A stretch of DNA of 34,931 nt from Sedimenticola sp. (GTDB lineage Bacteria > Pseudomonadota > Gammaproteobacteria > Chromatiales > Chromatiaceae): contig JALVNE010000202.1 of the NCBI GenBank assembly GCA_027026755.1, positions 1-34,931 on the forward strand, read 5' to 3'. Below are positions 6,202 through 15,048 of the stretch, one piece after another. The stretch's first letter is position 1. Each line of letters opens with the position of its first letter. Made by a program: the position numbers and the translations under genes. The notes under the pieces were generated by a model. It was given only the letters and a program-made list of their open reading frames with translations, ran no database searches and was not told where the DNA came from.

Positions 6202-8991
6202 TCACTGGCTGTTCACGCCAAATACATATTTCGGCTTGAACAAATACACCAGTACCGGCAGCAGCATCAGCGCCGTGAACACATCGATGACCAGGGCTTC
6301 GCCGATGAACATGGCCAGGCCCCAGGTATTGGCCAGATCCGTTGCCACCAGAGGAATGAAACTGCCCAGCAGCACCACCACGGACACGATGACCGCTGAT
6401 CCCGTGGTATTGAGGGTATTCCTGAGCGAGCTGTTCCAGTCACCGCCAGATCCCGCCATTTCCTCACGCAGACGGGAGAACATGTAGATGCCGTAGTCCA
6501 CACCCAGGCCCATGGCGATGCTCAGGGTCACCAGCAGGTGGAAAGCCAGGTTGCCCGACCACTCCTGCACGGAAGTAAAATAGCCGCCAAGGCCATACTG
6601 GGCGAACAGGGTGATCATCAGGGTGAAGATGAGGATGCCGGACACCAGCAGGGAGCGGAAAATCAATGCCGCCACCAGGAACACCACCAGCGCGGTGAAC
6701 AGGGGGCCTGTCAACCAGTTGTCCATGGCCACTTCGCGCGTGGCCTCCGTGGCTCCCAGGAAGCCGCCGACCCCGGGACGCGTATAGGCCGGCCCTGGCT
6801 TGGCCATTTCATTGTTGTCGCAAGCCTGGTATTTTTCCGAATCGTCCACCGGGCCGCAACGCAGGCCGAAGTTGACCTTGCGGAAGCCCTTGTCATTCTT
6901 GTGCGCCTCGATATAGTCCTGGATATCCATGGTGACCTGGTGAGTCTCCCGGGGATCCATGGTATTGATGAAGCCCAGAACCACACCCTCGTTCCAGTCG
7001 GCGGATACGAAGGAATCCATGTCTCCCGCGCTGGTATTTGCCTCCAGCAACCCATTGTAGCTCTGCACGATATCATTGGGATTGCCCTCGGGATCACGGG
7101 AAGCCAAGAACTCCTTGGAAGGAACGGCCAGGTTGGCGATATCCGGCTGCTCGCCAAACAGCAGCATGTTCACCAGGCGGATGTATTGCGCGTAGGAGCC
7201 CGTATACCCGATATAAGGATGTTTGCGCATCCATGTTTCCATGGCTTCCATGTCCGCCAGCACCTCGGCATCGTTGAAGATACCCTGAGCGCCACAGGCT
7301 TCTGAATCCCAGCAAGAGCGGGCCTGGGATTCTTTTGCGCAGACAGCAGCACGTTCCTTTCGATCCTCTATATCGTAGATTTCATCCGGAAACAGTTGAT
7401 CACCTTCACATTCCTTGAGCACCGGCTTCTTGCCGCGAATGGGAATGCTCACGGATATGACGCCAGGCATGATCTCGTTCAGCTTGACCAGATCCTTCCA
7501 GATCTGGGAACTGCCTTTGAAGGCTGCCCGGGCATAGTTGATGCCCTTCTCGACCCCCGGCATGATATCGCCTTCATTTTCCATCTTGGCCTGGGCTACA
7601 GGGTCGCCTTTCCAGTTGAAGATATTGGTGTAGTAAACAGAAACAGCCATGATGGCCAAAATGAAGGTGATGGGAATCAGCTTGCCTGGCCCCATGACGA
7701 TTTTCGCCAGGATACCGCCCACTTTGACTTCCCAGCTGTGGCCGCCCGCATGGCATTTCTCTACTGAGGGCGGGAACTTGGTCAAAAGCAGGGGAATCAG
7801 GGTGGTCGTCGTGGCAAGCAAAGTCAGCATGCCGAACATGCCGAACCAGGCATAGGCCTTGTAGAAGGAAATATCCACAGTGGCCAGGGTAGCAAAACCC
7901 ACCATATCGGTGATGATGGACAGGGTCGCCGGAACGATGGTATGGGAGATGGCGTTGCGCGCCGCAGCGTCACAGTCACCACAGGCGCCATAATCCAACA
8001 GGAATCGCCGCGTCACCTGCACCGAGTGCCCTATTCCAATAGCCAGCAGCAGCATGGGTGTGAGTACCATCATGGTGGTCAGCTTGAAGGCCGTGAAACC
8101 CATCAGACCTAGGGTAAAGGTTATGGTCATGCCCACGCCAAGGAGCGGAAAGAAGGCGCCGCGCCAGTCGCGGAACTCCAGCCACAGAACCACGATGACG
8201 ATGGCAATGGAGATGGCGAACAACCACCATTTGTGCACCAGATCCGCCAGCATCCAGGCCAGGAAGTAGGGTTCGCCAGCGACCAGCAGCTCGATTCGGT
8301 CATCCTGGGACACTTCGTCCATCAGCGCCCGCACCTGTTCCACCCAGGGCAGATAGATGGCTTTTACATCGTCCGAATAGTCGGCAATGATGTAGGCCGC
8401 CTTGGCCACGCATTCTTCCTTGTGATAATCCTCGTAGGCACAACGCTTGCCGTCCTTGTCGAACATGGCCACCAGCATGGGCGCCATGACCGGGTTGGTC
8501 TTGATGCCTTCCTTGAGAAAATCCAGCTGTTCCTTCGCCTTGGCGGGATCGTCCGTGCTGATGCCGGAGGTGGGAATCAGACGCTTGAAAACCAGCCCAT
8601 CTTCCGGGCTGCTGTTCATGTACTTGATTTTCTGCGCGGCGAAGTCGATGAAGTTCGCTTCACGAGACGTCGGCAGAGCCACCAGCCTGCGATGCAGCTC
8701 CTGCACCTTGTTCACGAACCAGGGTTGGTAGATATCCCCTTCCTTGACCCGCAGGGAAAAGACCATCAGGTTGCCCATGCCGAAGTTGTGCTCGGCATAG
8801 AGGTTGGTGGCAACATAGCGGTTGGTGGGGGGCAGCAGGGTATCCGGATCATTGCGGATATCCAGCTTGGGAATATAAAGAGCGCCAATGATGGTGCCGA
8901 TGATCAACAGAAAGATGATTGGCATTCGATACTTCAGAACGAAATCTGCGTATCTTTCCGCCATGCCGCGTTTGTGCGCCTGTTCTCCCAT
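6202..8991 (-). CDS. RND/MMPL-family transporter
   Basis: A 929-residue inner-membrane protein of the RND superfamily, MMPL type, a class of proton-driven exporters often moving lipids or hydrophobic compounds. It has the duplicated layout of one helix, a large periplasmic loop and a helix bundle: first helix at about 23-41, loop to about 250, a helix cluster with GIGHSVQ near residue 319, a second loop, then a C-terminal cluster with GLGVDYG near residue 830. The second half keeps the Asp-Tyr typical of the MMPL proton relay; the first half has His-Ser there. The start has GGGAG 6 nt upstream. It is the last gene of a locus with DUF1302 and LolA-like proteins, implying a trans-envelope function. 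Substrate unknown. Confidence 0.88.
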   Translation of the reverse strand: MGEQAHKRGMAERYADFVLKYRMPIIFLLIIGTIIGALYIPKLDIRNDPDTLLPPTNRYVATNLYAEHNFGMGNLMVFSLRVKEGDIYQPWFVNKVQELHRRLVALPTSREANFIDFAAQKIKYMNSSPEDGLVFKRLIPTSGISTDDPAKAKEQLDFLKEGIKTNPVMAPMLVAMFDKDGKRCAYEDYHKEECVAKAAYIIADYSDDVKAIYLPWVEQVRALMDEVSQDDRIELLVAGEPYFLAWMLADLVHKWWLFAISIAIVIVVLWLEFRDWRGAFFPLLGVGMTITFTLGLMGFTAFKLTTMMVLTPMLLLAIGIGHSVQVTRRFLLDYGACGDCDAAARNAISHTIVPATLSIITDMVGFATLATVDISFYKAYAWFGMFGMLTLLATTTTLIPLLLTKFPPSVEKCHAGGHSWEVKVGGILAKIVMGPGKLIPITFILAIMAVSVYYTNIFNWKGDPVAQAKMENEGDIMPGVEKGINYARAAFKGSSQIWKDLVKLNEIMPGVISVSIPIRGKKPVLKECEGDQLFPDEIYDIEDRKERAAVCAKESQARSCWDSEACGAQGIFNDAEVLADMEAMETWMRKHPYIGYTGSYAQYIRLVNMLLFGEQPDIANLAVPSKEFLASRDPEGNPNDIVQSYNGLLEANTSAGDMDSFVSADWNEGVVLGFINTMDPRETHQVTMDIQDYIEAHKNDKGFRKVNFGLRCGPVDDSEKYQACDNNEMAKPGPAYTRPGVGGFLGATEATREVAMDNWLTGPLFTALVVFLVAALIFRSLLVSGILIFTLMITLFAQYGLGGYFTSVQEWSGNLAFHLLVTLSIAMGLGVDYGIYMFSRLREEMAGSGGDWNSSLRNTLNTTGSAVIVSVVVLLGSFIPLVATDLANTWGLAMFIGEALVIDVFTALMLLPVLVYLFKPKYVFGVNSQ

Positions 8992-9154
8992 AAGGTACTC
9001 CCGATATGCTGCTTAAGAATTGAAATTATTATCGCTCCGGACAGCGGCCCGGGCTTTCGCTGCTGATACAGAACTTGAATCCATGTGCCGGAAGACCTGT
9101 CCGGCGAAAGAGATGCCCCTGTAACCGAAATGGGAACAAAAGCATCCGCTGACG

Positions 9155-9182
9155 GGCAAGGCAGGCCGAGGCCTGCCTTGCC
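9155..9182. other. Perfect 12-bp stem-loop between the DUF1302 and RND genes
   Basis: GGCAAGGCAGGC pairs perfectly with GCCTGCCTTGCC around a CGAG loop. No T-run follows on either strand, so it is not a classical terminator. Located 30 nt past the DUF1302 stop and about 165 nt before the RND start (minus strand), it could protect the upstream message end or tune read-through. Confidence 0.6.
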
Positions 9183-9211
9183 GCATTACCGCAACCCGTG
9201 CGGATTATCCA

Positions 9212-11377
9212 TCATTCCCAGATATATTTGAGGCCGATCTGGGCGTTGGACGAGTTCTTGAACTGACCAAAGGTGGTGTCTTCATCACCCCAGTAGAAGT
9301 TCAGCTCGGCGGTACCGATGAACTCGTCCGTGAAGGAATACTCCACGTCGAAGCGGTCCCAGAAGCCACCACCATCTTCGTACATGACGATGTTGTTCCA
9401 ACGGCCCAGCTGGCTTTCGCCAAAGGGCTTGGACAGGAACAGGGAATAGAATTCCTTGTTCTCCCAACCCTTGTTCAGGCCATTGGTCAGATGCAGGGTG
9501 GAGAAATCACCCGTATAGCGGGAACAATCATAGGAAATTCCCGCCTGGGTGGTGCAGCTTCGCTTGTCATCCACGAAATCCAGGTTGTTCTGCTGGATGA
9601 ACTGACCGCTGACCAGCATGTTGGTCAGCACGGTGATATCCACGCCGATGACATAGCTGAACTTGTCCATGTCTTCCATGGTCAGGGCGTTGGTCAGGTC
9701 ACCAATACCCAGCAGACGCTTGTCCACGACGGGCTGTTTCTCCCCCTTGTCGTACAGAACCTCGGCACGCAGAACCACCGGCAGGTCACCCCACTGGGTG
9801 CCGTAGTCCAGGGAACCGCCGATGCTGTTCACCCGGGAGCGGGTTTCTTCCATTTCCATGTACACGCCGTTCTGATTCGCATTGGGCATGCCCGTGGTGG
9901 GATCGAAAGCCCCGTAGAACTGTCCTGCGCTGTTCATCAGCAGGATGGTGGGCATGGCGTCGAGATCCGTCATGGCATTGTTGCCCACCTCGTTGGCGGC
10001 AAGGGTGTCACCGGGGTTGGGCATGATGATGGGATTGTTGTTGGGATCGGTGCCCACTACCATGCCCCGGGCGCGCAACACCTCCAGCTTCTCGCCCGTT
10101 ACGGCATCACGCCAGCTCAGGTTGACCTCGGGATTGGCGCTGTAGTGATAGAAATAGTTGATACCGAAGTTCAGGCCATTGTCCAGGGAAGCCCGGTAAC
10201 GAAAACCGGCATTGAGCTTCTCGGCATCCGGTTCGTCGACCACATACTTGGTATCGGCACCAGTGAACATGGGCCCCTGGGGGGTGAAGTTCACGTTGGT
10301 GAAAGTGTTGAAGGTGGCAAAGGTCGCGTTGGGCATGTATTCGAACGCGGACTTTGGATTGGAAGGATCCCAGTTTACCTGGGTGACCTGAGGACCATTG
10401 ACATCCATCAGGTTGGTCACATTGTTGTTGGCGTTGGGATCACCCGGATACAGACCGTTCTGCGCAATATTATTCAGCACGATATAGCCGGGGCCGAAAG
10501 GCACGGGGGTCTGGGTGCCGTCACAGCCCGTGGGGGGACAGGGGAAACCATATACCACGGGCATGCTGGCAAAGCCATCGACAGTGAGTCCCGCAAAGGG
10601 CAGCAGGCCAGCCATGTTGAGATTGCCGGTGAACATGCCGGCCATGGCCGCGCCGTTGAAGCTTCCCGCCACGCTGGCCAGGGCGGGCGTCACGTGCAGA
10701 AAGCCGTTGACGTCGCCGGTGATGGAATCCACGCCTTTCATGATGAAGGGATGACCTTCGTCACCGTCACGGTTCAGGCCGGGAATGGCGTTCTTGCGGT
10801 TTTCGGAAACGATGAACTGGACGTTGCCGGTTTCGCCGATATTTCTTTCCACATTCAGCATCCAGATGGGAATACGGGAATCTTCCATGGCGTTCTGAGC
10901 CATTTCACGGAAATCCGTGGGATTGATGATATCCAGCAGCTTGATGCCGTCTGCCGTTCCCCAGACCACCTGTTGCTTACCGAAACGGATGTTCCAGTCA
11001 CCCGCCGCGTAATCGATATACAGCTCCCGCAGCCAGTCGTTCTGGGTATAGCTTTCGTGGCATTTGTAGTCGCTGTTGACCCCTTCGGAATCACAGACGA
11101 TGTTCAGGTCCAGGTGCCAGCTGCCATCTTCACCGAGCAGGCCGTTGACGAAGAAACGCGCGGAGTTCTCGAACTTCAGCAGGTCGCCGGCATCGTGACC
11201 GCTGTTGTCCAGCATGTTCCGGGCTTCTCCGGTCACCTGACCGTCATTGACGAATATGGCGGTCTCGTTCTTGAGGAAGCCGTTTACCTCGATGTCCTCG
11301 AAAAACCCCGCGTTCGCCGCCGCAGGCAATGTCATGGCCGCAAGCATGGCCAGATGTAAGGATGAACGTTTATACAT
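9212..11377 (-). CDS. DUF1302-family outer-membrane (barrel-like) protein
   Basis: A 721-residue secreted protein resembling the DUF1302 family, which is predicted to form outer-membrane beta-barrels. The signal peptide (1-23) ends in ANA before GFFED. The hallmark is the segment RFGKQQVVWGTADGIKLLD followed by INPTDFREM. The remainder is rich in alternating aromatic strands such as NFGINYFYHY and DVEYSFTDEF, and ends LKYIWE. An extended Gly/Asn/Pro-rich middle (about 230-380) looks like long extracellular loops. A frame continues upstream, but ATG 11377 gives a clean signal peptide and has GGAGAG 7 nt upstream. It lies between LolA-like and RND genes, a combination known from other proteobacteria. 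Function is not established. Confidence 0.85.
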   Translation of the reverse strand: MYKRSSLHLAMLAAMTLPAAANAGFFEDIEVNGFLKNETAIFVNDGQVTGEARNMLDNSGHDAGDLLKFENSARFFVNGLLGEDGSWHLDLNIVCDSEGVNSDYKCHESYTQNDWLRELYIDYAAGDWNIRFGKQQVVWGTADGIKLLDIINPTDFREMAQNAMEDSRIPIWMLNVERNIGETGNVQFIVSENRKNAIPGLNRDGDEGHPFIMKGVDSITGDVNGFLHVTPALASVAGSFNGAAMAGMFTGNLNMAGLLPFAGLTVDGFASMPVVYGFPCPPTGCDGTQTPVPFGPGYIVLNNIAQNGLYPGDPNANNNVTNLMDVNGPQVTQVNWDPSNPKSAFEYMPNATFATFNTFTNVNFTPQGPMFTGADTKYVVDEPDAEKLNAGFRYRASLDNGLNFGINYFYHYSANPEVNLSWRDAVTGEKLEVLRARGMVVGTDPNNNPIIMPNPGDTLAANEVGNNAMTDLDAMPTILLMNSAGQFYGAFDPTTGMPNANQNGVYMEMEETRSRVNSIGGSLDYGTQWGDLPVVLRAEVLYDKGEKQPVVDKRLLGIGDLTNALTMEDMDKFSYVIGVDITVLTNMLVSGQFIQQNNLDFVDDKRSCTTQAGISYDCSRYTGDFSTLHLTNGLNKGWENKEFYSLFLSKPFGESQLGRWNNIVMYEDGGGFWDRFDVEYSFTDEFIGTAELNFYWGDEDTTFGQFKNSSNAQIGLKYIWE

Positions 11378-11434
11378 TTTACTCTCTCCGTGTACAGGCA
11401 TGGCCGCCGGGACCATGCCGCAGGATATTATTTA

Positions 11435-12382
11435 TTAGCGTTTGATCTTGCGCAGGGTCTGCTCTGACCAGAGCTTGTCCTTGAAGTCGCCATTGGCAAC
11501 GCTGACGCCCTCGGGAATCACAGCCCAGGTTTCATGGCCCGTCGCCAGGGTCTTGCCATACCAGTAGCCCCAGAACAGGGCACGGGGATCATCCAGGGGA
11601 GAATCCCGCCAGTTACGGTCGATGACCTTGATCTTGTTGCCGTCCTTGAAATATTCGGTGCGGTAATCGGCGAAGGTCTTGGTATCCACATAGCTGATGC
11701 GATAGTCATACCACCAGTTCTCGAACTTGGTGGTGCTTTTCAGCTTGTAGACTTCCTTGCCCTTGTGTTCACAGGCTGCAGGAGGCAGATTGCGCGTGTA
11801 GCGGCCACGCTGGTTCTCGGGGATATCCATCGTCCCCAGACAGTCGTTGAAAGTCTCCTTGCCCAGCAATTCATGGGTTTCATGCATGGGCTTGCGCAGG
11901 GTGACATCGCCAAAGGTGAAATCGCTGCCGCCCCAGGCATCGTCGTGGGCCGGCTGGGCGAAACGGCGGATCTTGCGCAGGGCAGGCAGCCAGATCATAT
12001 AGGACTGGGACTTGTTGTCATCCACATAGTCGGTGATCAGCATGCCGGTACCACGCAGCTTGCCAGACCGGAAGATAGCAAGGTCTTTTGCCTGAATCAC
12101 GCCATCACTGTAATTGTTGTTGAGAAAACGCTCCAGGGTGATGGTGGTGGGCTTCTCACCCTTGCCCTTGAGAATCAGCGTGGTGATCTTCTTACCTTTC
12201 TTGGTGATGGCATAGTTCTTCATGGCGTAGAAGTGGTTCACGAAGTAAACCTGGTCTGCCACCTGATCAGCGGTCAGATCACCGCTGGGGTATGGCAGGT
12301 CCTTGGGAACTCCCGCCATTACGGTCATGGTGCTGGCCAGCATGGCGGGGGCGATAGTGGCAATAATTTTCTTCTTCATCAT
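11435..12382 (-). CDS. LolA-like outer-membrane lipoprotein-sorting-type protein (paralogue A)
   Basis: A 315-residue periplasmic protein with a signal peptide (1 to about 23, ending MA before GVPKDLP). The core matches the 'outer membrane lipoprotein-sorting protein' LolA-like family: LAIFRSGKLRGTGMLI, then SYMIWLPALRKIRRFAQPA, then GGSDFTFGDV. Such proteins have a LolA/LolB-type half-barrel that can hold a lipid. It is highly similar to its upstream neighbour, indicating tandem duplication. Start choice: ATG 12382 (second ATG at 12379), preceded by AAGGAAC. It lies 57 nt before the DUF1302 gene and is probably co-transcribed with it and the RND transporter. Whether it carries lipid, sterol or lipoprotein is unknown. 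Confidence 0.85.
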   Translation of the reverse strand: MMKKKIIATIAPAMLASTMTVMAGVPKDLPYPSGDLTADQVADQVYFVNHFYAMKNYAITKKGKKITTLILKGKGEKPTTITLERFLNNNYSDGVIQAKDLAIFRSGKLRGTGMLITDYVDDNKSQSYMIWLPALRKIRRFAQPAHDDAWGGSDFTFGDVTLRKPMHETHELLGKETFNDCLGTMDIPENQRGRYTRNLPPAACEHKGKEVYKLKSTTKFENWWYDYRISYVDTKTFADYRTEYFKDGNKIKVIDRNWRDSPLDDPRALFWGYWYGKTLATGHETWAVIPEGVSVANGDFKDKLWSEQTLRKIKR

Positions 12383-12510
12383 CTATTCAGTTCCTTAACG
12401 ATTCATAAAATATCCGGAATCCCCTCGCCAGACGAGGGGCCCTACTCTCAGTACCAAAGCCCCCTGATCCATTACCGCGACCAGACAGCAGAAAAACGAA
12501 CCAACAGGCA

Positions 12511-13464
12511 TCAACGCTTGATCTTGCGCAAGGTGCGCTCAGACCAGAGTGACGGCTTGAAATCAGCATTGTACTTGATGACCTCCTTGGGTATGACAGC
12601 CCAGCTCTCGTGGCCGGTTCTGAAATCCTTCCCATACCAGTACCCCCACGCCAAGGCCCGCGGATCTTCCAGACCAAGACTGCGCCAGTCCCGGTCTATG
12701 TACTTGATCTTCTTTCCATTCTTGTAATATTCCGTGCGGTAATCCGCAAAGGTCGTGGCATCGACATAGTTGATCCGGTAGTCATACCACCAGTTTTCAA
12801 ACTTGGTGGTGCTCTTTACCTTGTAGACTTCCTTGCCCTTGGACACGCAGGACTGCTTGGACAACTTCCTTGTATAACGATTGCGCTGATTCTTGGGGAT
12901 ATCCATTCCATCCAGACAATCCTCGAATATCATCTTGCCCAGAAATTCGTGAGTCTCGTGTTCAGGCTTGCGCAGCACCACGTCGCCAAAGGTGAAATCC
13001 AGCCCTCCCCATGAATCATCCTGAGCCGGCTGGGCGAAACGGCGGATCTTGCGCAGGGCAGGAAGCCAGATCATGTAAGACTGTCCCTTGGCATCGTCAT
13101 CGTAAACCGTGATGAGAATACCCGTGCCACGCAACTTGCCGGAACGGAATATGGCCAGATCCTTGGCCCGAATCACCGGATCATCCTCATAGTCGTTGTT
13201 GAGGTAGCGCTCCAGGGTGTTGGTGGTGGGCCGTTTTCCCTTGGCCCGGCTGATGAGCACGGTAATCTTCCTGCGGACCTTGGTAATGGCAAAATTCTTC
13301 AGTGCGTAGAAATGGTTGACAAAATAGACCTGCTCGATGATCTCCTTGGCGCTGGGCTGTCCTTTGGGATAGGGCAGCTGAGGAGTGACACCAGCGCTCG
13401 CTACGCCAGCGGCTCCCGACACAAGGAACACTGCAACGGCAAGACCGGTTCGACAACTCCTCAT
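12511..13464 (-). CDS. LolA-like outer-membrane lipoprotein-sorting-type protein (paralogue B)
   Basis: A 317-residue paralogue of the next gene, with a signal peptide (about 1-24, ending ASA before GVTPQLP). It shares long identical stretches with paralogue A, including DLAIFRSGKLRGTG, QSYMIWLPALRKIRRFAQPA, KSTTKFENWWYDYRI and the C-terminal LRKIKR. The N-terminus and the region around residues 170-200 differ. ATG 13464 is chosen because GGGGGAG lies 8 nt upstream; ATG 13470 would leave almost no spacing. It is the first gene of the four-gene minus-strand locus, divergent from hemA. A GC hairpin (CCCCTCG/CGAGGGG) sits in the 128-nt gap to paralogue A. Confidence 0.85.
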   Translation of the reverse strand: MRSCRTGLAVAVFLVSGAAGVASAGVTPQLPYPKGQPSAKEIIEQVYFVNHFYALKNFAITKVRRKITVLISRAKGKRPTTNTLERYLNNDYEDDPVIRAKDLAIFRSGKLRGTGILITVYDDDAKGQSYMIWLPALRKIRRFAQPAQDDSWGGLDFTFGDVVLRKPEHETHEFLGKMIFEDCLDGMDIPKNQRNRYTRKLSKQSCVSKGKEVYKVKSTTKFENWWYDYRINYVDATTFADYRTEYYKNGKKIKYIDRDWRSLGLEDPRALAWGYWYGKDFRTGHESWAVIPKEVIKYNADFKPSLWSERTLRKIKR

Positions 13465-13667
13465 AGGCATCACTCCCCCAACTCGATACACTGTTATTTT
13501 TTTACTGCGTTATGGCGGCACGATACCTGTGCGACACGGCAGAATGGGTTTTCCACCTTCCCTGCAATGGGCAGGTTCCGACAGCACTCCTGGGTGTGGA
13601 TTATTAAACAAAAAGACAAAACTTACCACTGCTTTTCAATGAAATTTTTTTCGGTTTGTGTTAAGCA

Positions 13668-13717
13668 AGAATATTCTGATATTCCGGAATACTTCTTTTC
13701 TGCTTGGGAATCAAGCA
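13668..13717. promoter_or_regulatory. Cluster of palindromes between the envelope locus and hemA
   Basis: Within 50 bp the divergent intergenic region holds a 10-bp palindrome AGAATATTCT (13668-13677), a perfect 12-bp palindrome TATTCCGGAATA (13680-13691) and an inverted repeat TGCTTG/CAAGCA (13701-13706/13712-13717). The rest of the 330-bp gap is AT-rich with no recognisable gene. These may be binding sites for dimeric regulators of either transcription unit. No regulator family is identified. Confidence 0.35.
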
Positions 13718-13794
13718 ACAAATAGGCATCCTCAGCTTGCATTCGGCCACCCGATGGCAGAAAATTTCCTCTCCCGATCACACAATGGACGACA

Positions 13795-15048
13795 ATGACA
13801 CTCCTCGTTCTGGGTTTGAACCACACCACGGCCCCTGTCGATATCCGCGAGCGCATCACTTTCGGCCCGGATATCATCGTGGGCGCCCTGCGCAGCCTGA
13901 CCGAAACGGAAGGCGCGAGCGAGGCCGTCATCCTGTCCACCTGCAACCGCACCGAAGTCTATTGCCACGGCTGCGACCTGAATCCGGATCAGCTGCAATC
14001 CTGGCTGGCCCGCTTCCACGGCCTGGAAACCGGAAACCTGTCCTCCTATCTGTATCTGCACCAGGAACACAAGGCTGTGGAGCACCTGCTGCGCGTGGCC
14101 AGCGGCCTGAATTCCCTGGTGCTGGGGGAACCCCAGATTCTCGGCCAGGTGAAATCCGCCTGGCAGACGGCATCTGACGCTGGCACCGTGGGCAAGATCC
14201 TCGGCCGTCTGTTCCAGCACAGCTTTGCCACCGCCAAGCAGGTACGCACGGATACGGCCATTGGCGACAGTCCGGTGTCCGTGGCCTTTGCCGCCGTGAG
14301 CCTGTCCCGGCAGATTTTTTCTGATTTGTCCAAACAGACCGCCCTGCTCATCGGCGCGGGAGAAACCATCGAACTCACCGCCCGCCACCTGCAGCAGCAG
14401 AACATCGGGCGTATTATCGTGGCCAACCGCACCGTGGCCAAGGCCCACGAGCTGGCGGAACAGTTCGGCGGCTATGCCATCGGCCTGACGGAGATCCCCA
14501 CGCACCTGGCGGAAGCAGACATCGTGATTTCTTCCACTGCCAGCCCTGTGCCCGTACTGGGCAAGGGCGCCGTGGAAAGCGCCCTGAAACAGCGCCGCCA
14601 CCAGCCCATGTTCATGGTGGACATCGCCGTGCCCCGGGACATCGAAGCAGAAGTACGCGAGCTGCGCGACGTCTATCTCTATACCGTGGACGACCTGGAG
14701 GAAGTCATCCAGGAAAACCTCAAGTCCCGCCAACAGGCCGCCGAGCAGGCCGCCGAGATCATCGAACTGCGCACGGCAGAATTCATGGCCTGGCTGCGCT
14801 CCCTGGACGCGGTGGAAATGATTCAGACTTACCGCGGCCAGGCCAACCGCATCAAGCAGGAAACCCTGGACAAGGCCCTGCGCATGGTGGACAACGGCAC
14901 GCCGCCGCAGCAGGCCCTGGAGTTTCTTGCCAATACCCTCACCAACAAGCTCCTGCACACCCCCAGTTCCCAGCTCCGTGAAGCCGGCTCCAACGGCCAG
15001 CGCGAGCTTCTCGAAGCCGCTACCACCCTCTTTCAGCTCGATAAATGA
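13795..15048 (+). CDS. hemA: Glutamyl-tRNA reductase
   Basis: First committed step of C5-pathway tetrapyrrole synthesis, reducing Glu-tRNA to glutamate-1-semialdehyde with NADPH. The 417-residue protein contains the catalytic Cys50 in [26 protein letters not shown], the NADPH-binding [17 protein letters not shown], and the C-terminal dimerisation helix region. Length agrees with E. coli HemA (418). The ATG has only a weak GGACG upstream. It heads a chain with prfA, prmC, moeB and a methyltransferase, and its TGA overlaps the prfA ATG by 4 nt. Confidence 0.98.
   Translation: MTLLVLGLNHTTAPVDIRERITFGPDIIVGALRSLTETEGASEAVILSTCNRTEVYCHGCDLNPDQLQSWLARFHGLETGNLSSYLYLHQEHKAVEHLLRVASGLNSLVLGEPQILGQVKSAWQTASDAGTVGKILGRLFQHSFATAKQVRTDTAIGDSPVSVAFAAVSLSRQIFSDLSKQTALLIGAGETIELTARHLQQQNIGRIIVANRTVAKAHELAEQFGGYAIGLTEIPTHLAEADIVISSTASPVPVLGKGAVESALKQRRHQPMFMVDIAVPRDIEAEVRELRDVYLYTVDDLEEVIQENLKSRQQAAEQAAEIIELRTAEFMAWLRSLDAVEMIQTYRGQANRIKQETLDKALRMVDNGTPPQQALEFLANTLTNKLLHTPSSQLREAGSNGQRELLEAATTLFQLDK

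Noticed and set aside
9491..11359. 622-codon open frame on the plus strand, antisense to the DUF1302 gene
   Set aside because: It is the reverse shadow of a GC-rich gene with a clear signal peptide and family motif; the antisense translation is His/Gly/Val-rich with no recognisable domain.
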